The notes below the pieces were generated by a model. The model did not search any database. It worked only from the letters and a program-made list of their open reading frames with translations, and had not been told where the DNA came from. From assembly GCA_001800815.1 (NCBI GenBank), contig MGWC01000065.1:35426-74594 (forward strand): a stretch of DNA of 39,169 bases, read 5' to 3'. Below are positions 23,607-30,309 of the stretch, one piece after another. Position 1 is the stretch's first letter, and every line of letters starts with the position of its first letter. This stretch comes from Euryarchaeota archaeon RBG_19FT_COMBO_56_21 (GTDB lineage Archaea > Thermoplasmatota > Thermoplasmata > UBA10834). A program made the position numbers and the translations under genes.

Positions 23607-24712
23607 TGTGCCTTGCCCTCGCCAGTGACCAGCCAGCACGAAACCCAGTGCTCCTGGGACACGTACATGGGCTCCGGCTCCTCGGTCTTGCATCTGTCCA
23701 TAGCGTACGGGCACCTCGGGTGGAACCTGCAGCCAGGCGGTATGTGCGCGGGGTCGGGCCGCTCACCCTTGAGGATGATCTTCTCGGTCTTCAGCCTCGG
23801 GTCGGGCTTCGGGACGACGGATATCAGCGCCTTCGTGTACGGGTGCCTCGGACCCTTGATGACCTCTTCCGTCGGGCCCAGTTCGACTATCTTCCCCAGA
23901 TACATGATGCCTATCCTGTCGCTGAAAACGTACGCGACTGATAGGTCGTGCGTGATGAACAGGTATGTGAGGCCTCTCTTCTCCCTGAGGTCCAGCATGA
24001 GCTTCAGGATCTCGGACCTGATGGACACATCGAGCATTGAGACGGGCTCGTCGGCGACCAGGAACTGCGGCTGCAGGACCAGTGCGCCCGCGATGCCGAC
24101 TCTCTGTCTCTGGCCACCTGATACCTCGTGAGGATACCTCCACATGAAGTGTTTCGGAGGTCTCAGGCCCGCATCGTCCAGAGCCTTCTCGACGCGCTTC
24201 TCCCGGTCCGCCTCGTTCTGGCCTAGGTTGTTGACGACCAGTGGCTCAGCTACTATGTCGTAGATGGACTGTTTCGGGTTGAGGGACTCGTAGGGGTCCT
24301 GGAAGATCATCTGCATCTTCTGTCTCAGAAGCTTCATCTTGTCCTTCGGCAGCTTCGTGACTTCGACGCACCCACTGGATAGGCACGCCTCAGCCTCCTG
24401 CTTGGTTAGCAACTTCTTGGAAATCGCCTTCTCCATAGCCTCCTTGACCTGCTGCGCAGTGAGGCCCTCGCCTCCGTACTTGACGTTTCCGCCAGTCGGT
24501 TCAACGAGCCTCAAGATGGCCTTGCCGGTAGTGGTCTTGCCACAGCCAGACTCGCCGACGAGGCAGAATATCTCTCTCTCCTTGATATTGAACGATACGC
24601 CGTCGACTGCTTTCACCCACCTCTGCTCCTTCGACGTCAAGCTCTCGACGAACCCGCGTCTCACAGGGAACCAGACTTGGAGGTTGTCCACATTGATGAT
24701 ATCCTTGCTCAT
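23603..24712 (-). CDS. Oligopeptide ABC transporter ATPase (OppF/DppF-like)
   Basis: A 369-residue ATPase with Walker A GESGCGKTT, Q-loop FQDPYESLNP, signature VSGGQRQR and Walker B VADEPVSMLD. The C-terminal region RFHPRCPYAMDRC is typical of oligopeptide transporters. Between the first strands and the Q-loop it carries about 35 extra residues (around GLTAQQVKEAMEKAISKKLL to EACLSSGCVEV) that the usual OppF lacks. The ATG is three bases after the oppD-like stop, with a GGGGGTGTGA motif upstream. No permease or binding-protein gene lies in the window, so the membrane parts must be encoded elsewhere. Confidence 0.93.
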   Translation of the reverse strand: MSKDIINVDNLQVWFPVRRGFVESLTSKEQRWVKAVDGVSFNIKEREIFCLVGESGCGKTTTGKAILRLVEPTGGNVKYGGEGLTAQQVKEAMEKAISKKLLTKQEAEACLSSGCVEVTKLPKDKMKLLRQKMQMIFQDPYESLNPKQSIYDIVAEPLVVNNLGQNEADREKRVEKALDDAGLRPPKHFMWRYPHEVSGGQRQRVGIAGALVLQPQFLVADEPVSMLDVSIRSEILKLMLDLREKRGLTYLFITHDLSVAYVFSDRIGIMYLGKIVELGPTEEVIKGPRHPYTKALISVVPKPDPRLKTEKIILKGERPDPAHIPPGCRFHPRCPYAMDRCKTEEPEPMYVSQEHWVSCWLVTGEGKAQ

Positions 24713-24715
24713 TGC

Positions 24716-25681
24716 TCACACCCCCTTCGGCTTCACGAAATGACATGCAGCGAAGTGGCCTGGCAGAACCTCAATCAACGAAGGCTCCTCCTGCTTGCAC
24801 AGGTCCTGGGCCATGTAGCACCTGTCCGAGAACCTGCATCCGGGTGGCGGCTTGATCAGGTTCGGCGGATTGCCTGAGATCGATGCGGGCATCCTTCTCT
24901 CCCCCTTGATGTTGGGGAAGGCAGCGATCAGACCCTTTGTGTACGGATGCTGCGGGTTCGCGAACACCTCGATAGCGGACGACCTCTCCACAATCTTGCC
25001 AGCGTACATGATGGACAGCAGCTCGCAGGTCTCCGCGAGCACAGACAGGTCGTGAGAGATGATTATCATGGCCAGCTCGAGCTCCTGCTGAAGGTTCTTC
25101 AGGAGGGTCAGAATCTGGGCCTGGATCATGACGTCGAGAGCGGTCGTGGGCTCGTCGCAGATGACCAGTTTCGGTCTACACGCGAGCGCCATCGCAATCA
25201 TGACCCTTTGTCTCATGCCTCCCGAGAACTCGTGCGGATACTCCCTGATCCTGCTCGGGTTGATTCCGACGAGCTCGAAGAGCTCCTTGACGCGCTTCTC
25301 GGCGGTGGCCTCATCGACCTTCTCGTGGAGGAGTATGGGTTCCGTGATCTGGTCTCCGACCCTCTTGACGGGGTTCAGAGCGTTCATCGCACCCTGGAAT
25401 ATGATCGAGATGTCCCTCCACCTTATGGCTCTCAGCTTCTCGCCGGTGACCTTGGCCATGTCCTGGCCCATGAAGTTGATTGAGCCCCCCGCGATGTAAC
25501 CGTTCGCGGGCAGAAGCTTCATGATCGAAAGCGCGGCGGTGGTCTTTCCGCAACCGGATTCCCCGGCAAGTCCCATCGCCTGCCCTTTTTCCAGGTTGAA
25601 GCTGATCCCGTCGACTGCCTTCAGCGTTCCCTCTTGGGTCTTGAAGTATGTCTTCAAATCATTAACTTCGAGTAAGCTCAT
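24716..25681 (-). CDS. Oligopeptide ABC transporter ATPase (OppD/DppD-like)
   Basis: A 321-residue ATPase, first gene of the oppD-oppF-dmpA operon. Motifs are Walker A GESGCGKTT, signature FSGGMRQR, Walker B VICDEPTTALD and the C-terminal oligopeptide-type block PPGCRFSDRCYMAQDLC. It should pair with the next ATPase to power uptake of peptides or similar solutes. The ATG at 25681 (MSLLEVNDLKTYF) is preferred because AGGGGG lies 7-12 bases upstream; an ATG at 25705 would place that site inside the coding region. Confidence 0.93.
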   Translation of the reverse strand: MSLLEVNDLKTYFKTQEGTLKAVDGISFNLEKGQAMGLAGESGCGKTTAALSIMKLLPANGYIAGGSINFMGQDMAKVTGEKLRAIRWRDISIIFQGAMNALNPVKRVGDQITEPILLHEKVDEATAEKRVKELFELVGINPSRIREYPHEFSGGMRQRVMIAMALACRPKLVICDEPTTALDVMIQAQILTLLKNLQQELELAMIIISHDLSVLAETCELLSIMYAGKIVERSSAIEVFANPQHPYTKGLIAAFPNIKGERRMPASISGNPPNLIKPPPGCRFSDRCYMAQDLCKQEEPSLIEVLPGHFAACHFVKPKGV

Positions 25682-25796
25682 CCCTTCGTTCCCCCTTAAC
25701 AACATGAGTTGTCGGTCGCCTCATTACCCCGAGTCCTTGGGAGATGTAACAATCTTTCTCCTGTAGCTCTCTGGTCCTTCGGTGAACCGGATAATG

Positions 25797-25806
25797 CTAT
25801 AAATGC
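25797..25806 (-). promoter_or_regulatory. TATA box of the oppDF-dmpA operon
   Basis: GCATTTATAG on the minus strand predicts initiation near 25774 and a leader of about 90 nt. The stretch 25706-25850 otherwise holds no gene. The element is nearly symmetrical and could work in either direction. Confidence 0.45.
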
Positions 25807-25850
25807 ATTTGGGGGCGACAGCGAACTGCTGTTGTTAGCCCATTGTGCGA

Positions 25851-26759
25851 TCATTCGCGCAGTCTGACAACATGCTCCGAGAATTCCTTGGCCACATGCG
25901 AGTCCGGGAATATCGAGCGAGCCTCTTCTTCGAGGATGCTGGTATCGTCGTATCTCGGGCTGATGTGGACCAAGAACAGAATGCCGACTCCAGCATCCTT
26001 CGCCACCTGTGCCGCCTCCGTGGCGGTCGAATGTCCGAAGTCGGACGCCAGCTTGGAATGAGTAGAATCAAGCGTGCAGTCGTGGATCAGGACATCCGCC
26101 CCTCTGGCCAGTGAGGTGATGGCCTTGCTCGGCTTCGTGTCTCCGCTGTACACCATCTTCCGCCCGGGTCTCTTTGGGCCAAGAACCTGGTCTGAGGAGA
26201 TCTTTCTCCCTCCCAACGAGACTGTCCCTCCCTCCTGGAGCCTCCTGAAAAGCGGCCCCTCTGGGATTCCCAGGAGCTCAGCCTTCTTCACATCGAACCT
26301 CCCAGGCCTCGGGTCCTCTTCGAGGGAGAACGCCAGCGAGGGAACGCTGTGAGACGCTTCACGGCTCTCTATCTTGTATCCTGGGAAGCGCAGCTCTGTG
26401 CCCGGCCGTAGGTCCTTCGTCTTGACATCAAATGCGCACTTGAAGTACCCGAGTCTGAGCATCGAGTTCACGTTGGTTTTCGTCCCCCGGGGCCCGAATA
26501 TGGCAAGCGGTTCCTCCCGCCCGTTCAGGCTCATGCTTTGGATTAGTCCTGGCAGACCAAGGAAGTGGTCCGCGTGAAGGTGGGTGATGAATATCTTCGA
26601 GATTCTCATGAACGAGACCGAGGAATGCATCAACTGTCTCTGAGTGCCCTCACCGCAATCGAACATGAGGACCTCACCGGGCATCTGGACCGCAATAGAC
26701 GTGACATTCCGTAGCTTGGACGGATAGGTCCCGCCAGTGCCCAGGAATACGAGCTTCAT
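25851..26759 (-). CDS. rnz: Ribonuclease Z
   Basis: A 302-residue tRNA 3'-processing endonuclease of the metallo-beta-lactamase fold. The zinc motif is H60-L-H62-A-D64-H65 in FITHLHADHFLG. Later ligands are in the ASHSVPSLAF region, MVYSGDTKPS and LFLVHISPRY. The N-terminal GTGGTYPSKLRNVTS is characteristic of RNase Z. Length matches the short form. The ATG overlaps the upstream MFS stop as ATGA, so the two genes are translationally coupled although functionally unrelated. The one tRNA gene in the window encodes its own CCA, so RNase Z would have to cut after CCA or act on other tRNAs. Confidence 0.95.
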   Translation of the reverse strand: MKLVFLGTGGTYPSKLRNVTSIAVQMPGEVLMFDCGEGTQRQLMHSSVSFMRISKIFITHLHADHFLGLPGLIQSMSLNGREEPLAIFGPRGTKTNVNSMLRLGYFKCAFDVKTKDLRPGTELRFPGYKIESREASHSVPSLAFSLEEDPRPGRFDVKKAELLGIPEGPLFRRLQEGGTVSLGGRKISSDQVLGPKRPGRKMVYSGDTKPSKAITSLARGADVLIHDCTLDSTHSKLASDFGHSTATEAAQVAKDAGVGILFLVHISPRYDDTSILEEEARSIFPDSHVAKEFSEHVVRLRE

Positions 26760-27883
26760 GTCGTCCCCCTCGAGCGCACTCTCAGCCGATAAAACTCTCC
26801 TGACCGCTTCAGATCGTACAGGAAGATGAGAAACGCCACGAGCGACATGACTGTGGCGATCCAGATGGTCCCCTTGAATCCGAGCGCGGTCGCTGCGATT
26901 CCCCCCAAGATGGGGCCCGTGATGCCCGAGATGCTCATCGTCGAAGACAGTATGCCGGAAACGGTGGCCTTCTCCTTGTTCCTGTCCATTACATATCTCA
27001 AGCAGCCCACGTACATGCTCGCCCAGGCGAACGCCAGGAGCACCTGCGAGGGGATGATCTGCCAGTAGCTCCCCGCGAGGGTGAACGTGAAGAAAGTCAG
27101 CGCCGAGCTACCTAGGCCAATGGCAACTAGCAGAGACGGATCGGGTCGGTCCAGGAACAACATGAACAGGACTTGTCCGAAAGCGTTCACCGAGTAGATT
27201 ATCCCTATCCAGAGAGGCGGCGCCCCGAGTTCGGCCAGGAAAAGGGGGTATGTGACCCAGATCATGTTGGCGCCTGTGTGCCGGATTAGCATCGCGAGGT
27301 AGATTGGCGCGTTCTTCCTTATGAGCGCTCTCGGAAAGAACGGCACGTCCAGCTTCACCTCTTTGCCGAAGGGCAGGGTTAGCGCGATGGCGTATGACAG
27401 GAATATCACGAATGCGCAGAACAAGTACCCTTCCTCATAGAAGAAGTAGTCTCCAAAGACCCCCAATACCAGGTTCCCGATTCCCCAACCAGCCGATCCG
27501 AAGGCGCTGAATATTCCGATCTTCCCTCTGGCGTCATGGACGTGCGCAATGAGGGCCGCGGGGAACATGCCAGAGCAGAACCCGATCAACACTCTTATCA
27601 TGACGAAGAGTTCCATTCCGCCAAGATGGAGCGAAACCGCCTGCAGAACCGTGGCGAGCCCGGACAGAAATAGGCCAGCCAGAAGCACGACGCGCCTACC
27701 GTACACATCTGAGGCCCGGCCGAACAGGTAGCTGGAAGCGAAGCCCGCGGCAGCAAATCCCCCTGCTACAAGACCGATCAGATCCTTGCTGGCCCCGAAC
27801 TCGTCCTGAAGTATGATCGGCACCAGCACGACAGGGCCGAACAGGCCTATATTCGAGAGAAGCTGGATCGCCTGGAGCTTCAT
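26756..27883 (-). CDS. Major facilitator superfamily transporter
   Basis: A 375-residue polytopic membrane protein with about 12 hydrophobic segments. The first is LLSNIGLFGPVVLVPIIL. The loop after helix 2 reads GRASDVYGRRVVLLAG, the MFS motif A (G-x3-D-x2-G-R-R). Substrate unknown. The ATG at 27883 is preferred to a distant one at 28024 because a TATA box at 27903-27912 is 25 nt upstream and the 47 extra residues are not membrane-like. It is the first gene of a two-gene unit with rnz. Confidence 0.88.
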   Translation of the reverse strand: MKLQAIQLLSNIGLFGPVVLVPIILQDEFGASKDLIGLVAGGFAAAGFASSYLFGRASDVYGRRVVLLAGLFLSGLATVLQAVSLHLGGMELFVMIRVLIGFCSGMFPAALIAHVHDARGKIGIFSAFGSAGWGIGNLVLGVFGDYFFYEEGYLFCAFVIFLSYAIALTLPFGKEVKLDVPFFPRALIRKNAPIYLAMLIRHTGANMIWVTYPLFLAELGAPPLWIGIIYSVNAFGQVLFMLFLDRPDPSLLVAIGLGSSALTFFTFTLAGSYWQIIPSQVLLAFAWASMYVGCLRYVMDRNKEKATVSGILSSTMSISGITGPILGGIAATALGFKGTIWIATVMSLVAFLIFLYDLKRSGEFYRLRVRSRGTT

Positions 27884-27902
27884 CGCACGCCAAATCTTAC
27901 TG

Positions 27903-27912
27903 TGGTATATCC
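27903..27912 (-). promoter_or_regulatory. TATA box of the MFS-rnz unit
   Basis: GGATATACCA on the minus strand, 25 nt before the ATG at 27883, predicts a leaderless mRNA. Confidence 0.55.
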
Positions 27913-27951
27913 TAGTTTCGGCGGAGAGCGGCCAGAATGTAGAAATCCTGG

Positions 27952-28167
27952 CTACCAGCCGAGTCGCTCGAGTGTGCGGTCCTTCTTCGTAACCTTCTTG
28001 AACTCCTTGTAATGCTCCTTGCACAGATGCGCGCTCTGTGTTGGGTCCGCGATGCTAAGGCCCGCTTTCTCAACCTTCTTCCCAGAGATCGACCTCTCAG
28101 CGTCCCTGGAGCAACCTTCGACGTCGCACTTGCGGGCTTGCTCGACAGCGTGTCTCGGTTCACGCAT
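27952..28167 (-). CDS. Small putative zinc-binding protein, 71 residues
   Basis: A 71-residue basic protein. The likely metal ligands are CDVEGC near the N-terminus and HLCKEHY in the second half. The C-terminus KKDRTLERLGW is compact and ends in Trp. I recall similar short proteins in other archaea but no function. A TATA box on the minus strand at 28188-28199 is 27 nt before the ATG, predicting leaderless transcription and supporting both gene and start. It lies divergent from rpe and just upstream of the MFS gene, which has its own promoter. Confidence 0.75.
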   Translation of the reverse strand: MREPRHAVEQARKCDVEGCSRDAERSISGKKVEKAGLSIADPTQSAHLCKEHYKEFKKVTKKDRTLERLGW

Positions 28168-28187
28168 GATATGCGGATTCCGATGAT

Positions 28188-28199
28188 GGTATTAAAACC
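28188..28199 (-). promoter_or_regulatory. TATA box of the small zinc protein
   Basis: GGTTTTAATACC on the minus strand is centred 27 nt before the ATG at 28167. Confidence 0.55.
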
Positions 28200-28221
28200 G
28201 TTCGCACATGGCACACCAAAA

Positions 28222-28232
28222 CCCATAATATC
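28222..28232 (+). promoter_or_regulatory. TATA box of rpe
   Basis: CCCATAATATC is centred 27 nt before the ATG at 28255, supporting that start and a leaderless mRNA. Confidence 0.55.
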
Positions 28233-28254
28233 GTGCGAGTGCTTCGCTGATGAC

Positions 28255-28917
28255 ATGCCACTTGTGGCTCCGTCCATCTTGGCTGCGGATTTCGCGAACC
28301 TGGGCGAGGAAGTGCGGAAGGTCTCGGACGCAGGTGCGGACTTCATCCATGTCGACGTGATGGACGGTATCTTCGTCCCGAACATCACGATTGGTCCGTC
28401 GATGGTCAAGGCAATCAGACGTTTCTCGGAACTCCCGTTCATCGTTCATCTCATGATCACACATCCCGAGAGACATGTGAAGGCGTTCGCTGACAGCGGG
28501 TCGGATATAATCGAGGTGCACGTCGAGGCCGAGCAGGATATCGTGTCTACGATCAAACTCGTACACGACCTCGGCAAGAAGGTGGGCCTCGCCATTAACC
28601 CGGCGACACCGGTCGAGAGCGCATTCCCATACCTGCGGGAAATCGACATACTTCTCGTGATGTCCGTCTACCCGGGCTTAGGCGGACAGAAGTTCATGCC
28701 CGAGGTCCTTCCGAAGATTCCTAAGGCCAAAGAGGAGATGAGGAGGCTTGGGCTAGCAATCCCCGTGGAGATAGATGGTGGCATAACCCCCGAGACTGGG
28801 GAGCCCTCTGCCAGGGCTGGGGCAGACATCCTTGCAGCTGGCACATCGGTGTTCAAGTCGCCTGATGTCGGCGAGGCCATCAGGAGGCTGAGGGAGTGTG
28901 GCACCTCGAAGCTTTAA
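28255..28917 (+). CDS. rpe: Ribulose-phosphate 3-epimerase
   Basis: A 220-residue TIM-barrel epimerase interconverting ribulose 5-phosphate and xylulose 5-phosphate in the pentose phosphate network. Signatures are LVAPSILAADFANLG at the start, HVDVMDGIFVPNITIGP (metal ligand and catalytic Asp), HLMITHPERHV, MSVYPGLGGQKFMPEVLPKI and the phosphate-binding EIDGGITPET. The ATG at 28255 matches the usual start. A frame opening at 28012 runs back through the divergent zinc-protein gene and is rejected. Confidence 0.95.
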   Translation: MPLVAPSILAADFANLGEEVRKVSDAGADFIHVDVMDGIFVPNITIGPSMVKAIRRFSELPFIVHLMITHPERHVKAFADSGSDIIEVHVEAEQDIVSTIKLVHDLGKKVGLAINPATPVESAFPYLREIDILLVMSVYPGLGGQKFMPEVLPKIPKAKEEMRRLGLAIPVEIDGGITPETGEPSARAGADILAAGTSVFKSPDVGEAIRRLRECGTSKL

Positions 28918-28950
28918 TAAGACCGAGCACTCTCAGGGGGACTGGTTGCG

Positions 28951-29139
28951 ATGGCAGAGAAGATCTCAGAGCATCCGATGCTTGCATACTTGATATTCGT
29001 GGTGCCTATGGCTCTGCTCGCGATAGCGCTGTTCTTCGAAGCCAATGTGCTGATACTGATTGCCATCACCGCTTGGCTGGGAGTGGCTTTCGTCATCCTC
29101 TTCCTGCCTGTCGCTTCTGACAATGGATCATCCCAGTAA
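28951..29139 (+). CDS. Small two-helix membrane protein, 62 residues
   Basis: A 62-residue protein with two hydrophobic helices, about residues 11-29 (LAYLIFVVPMALLAIALFF) and 32-53, joined by a short turn, with a polar C-terminal tail. A CAGGGGG motif is 10-16 bases upstream of the ATG, and a TTTAATAAGA element sits at 28911-28920. No family was recognised. It lies between rpe and the FEN-1 gene on the same strand and could be transcribed with either. Confidence 0.65.
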   Translation: MAEKISEHPMLAYLIFVVPMALLAIALFFEANVLILIAITAWLGVAFVILFLPVASDNGSSQ

Positions 29140-29175
29140 CGCGCTTGGTCCCTGGGAACAGGGGGTCCGAGGAAA

Positions 29176-30195
29176 ATGGGCGTAGACATCTCCGATCTTG
29201 TGGAGGGCAAGAAGATCGCCCTCGAGGACTTGTCCGGCAGATCCATTGCGATAGATGCCTTCAACACATTGTACCAATTCCTATCGATGATCCGGCAGCC
29301 AGATGGCACCCCCCTCATGGACCGGGACGGACGGGTGACTTCTCATTTGTCCGGTCTGTTCTACCGGAGTGCCGCTCTTCTTGAACTGGGCATCAGGCCA
29401 GCGTACGTGTTCGACGGCAAACCCCCCGAACTGAAGAAGAAAACCCTCGAGGAACGGAGAGCCGTCAAGGAAGCCGCGGAGCGCGAGTGGAAGAAGGCGA
29501 TCGAGGAGGGCGACTTGAAAAAGGCGCTGTCGAAGGCGACGAGGACATCGAGACTGGACTCTACGATGATTGAGGAATCACTGACGCTCTTGGACGCCCT
29601 GGGCATTCCGTGGATCAAAGCTCCGAGCGAGGGAGAGGCTCAGATGGCGCAAATGGTCCGGAAGGGAGATGTGTGGGCCGGTGCCTCGCAGGATTTCGAC
29701 GCGATTCTGTTCGGAACGCCGAACTTGGTAAGAAACCTCACCTTGGCTGGCAAGCGGAGGCTGCCCTCGGGAAAGACCGTGGAGGTCACTCCCGTGGTCG
29801 TGACCCTCTCCGAAGTCCTGTCAGCCCTAGAAGTCACAAGGGAGCAATTGGTTGACATGGCGGTCCTGATGGGGACTGATTTCAACGAAGGGATCAAGGG
29901 GATCGGACCGAAGAAGGCCTTGGCCATCATCAAGAAAGCCGGTGACCTGGAGCATGTCATATCAGAGGGAAAGGTCAAGGTGCCTGAGGAGTTCAACGAC
30001 ATCAGGAGGCTCTTCTTGGAACCCGATGTCACTGATGACTACAAGCTTCTGTGGGGAGGCGTTGACGACGAAGCTGTCCGGAAGATAATGTGCGACAAGC
30101 ACGGATTCTCCGTGGATCGCATCGACTCGATTCTTGTCAAGATAACGGTCAAAGAGAGCGTGAAGTCCCAGAAAAGCCTCGATACTTGGTCGTGA
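29176..30195 (+). CDS. fen: Flap endonuclease 1
   Basis: A 339-residue structure-specific nuclease that removes 5' flaps in lagging-strand maturation and repair. The N-terminal nuclease region includes SIAIDAFNTLYQFLS and VFDGKPPELKKKT. The internal region has PSEGEAQMAQM and ASQDFDAILFG with the metal-binding acidic residues. The H3TH element is MGTDFNEGIKGIGPKKALAII. The C-terminus QKSLDTWS is a PCNA-interacting peptide of QxxLxxW type. Length and order match archaeal FEN-1. Confidence 0.96.
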   Translation: MGVDISDLVEGKKIALEDLSGRSIAIDAFNTLYQFLSMIRQPDGTPLMDRDGRVTSHLSGLFYRSAALLELGIRPAYVFDGKPPELKKKTLEERRAVKEAAEREWKKAIEEGDLKKALSKATRTSRLDSTMIEESLTLLDALGIPWIKAPSEGEAQMAQMVRKGDVWAGASQDFDAILFGTPNLVRNLTLAGKRRLPSGKTVEVTPVVVTLSEVLSALEVTREQLVDMAVLMGTDFNEGIKGIGPKKALAIIKKAGDLEHVISEGKVKVPEEFNDIRRLFLEPDVTDDYKLLWGGVDDEAVRKIMCDKHGFSVDRIDSILVKITVKESVKSQKSLDTWS

Positions 30196-30260
30196 GCCAG
30201 CGCTGACAGGACGGTTTGGCCAGCCTTTTGCCAGCAGGACTGAGTTTGATTCCGAGCACA

Positions 30261-30273
30261 ATATATTTAAAAT
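30261..30273 (+). promoter_or_regulatory. TATA box of the isoleucyl-tRNA synthetase gene
   Basis: ATATATTTAAAAT is a strong archaeal TATA element about 43 nt before the ATG at 30310, giving a leader of about 15 nt that contains AAGGAAAGGT. Confidence 0.6.
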
Positions 30274-30309
30274 ACTCGCCATCAATATGGCCTGTGCGAA
30301 GGAAAGGTC

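Noticed and set aside
23607..23714. 36-residue N-terminal extension of the DmpA-like protein
   Set aside because: It lies inside the upstream ATPase gene and is unlike the family; the ATGA overlap fixes the start at 23606.
28012..28254. Long 5' extension of rpe
   Set aside because: It runs antisense through the zinc-protein gene and its promoter; the epimerase start and a TATA box point to 28255.
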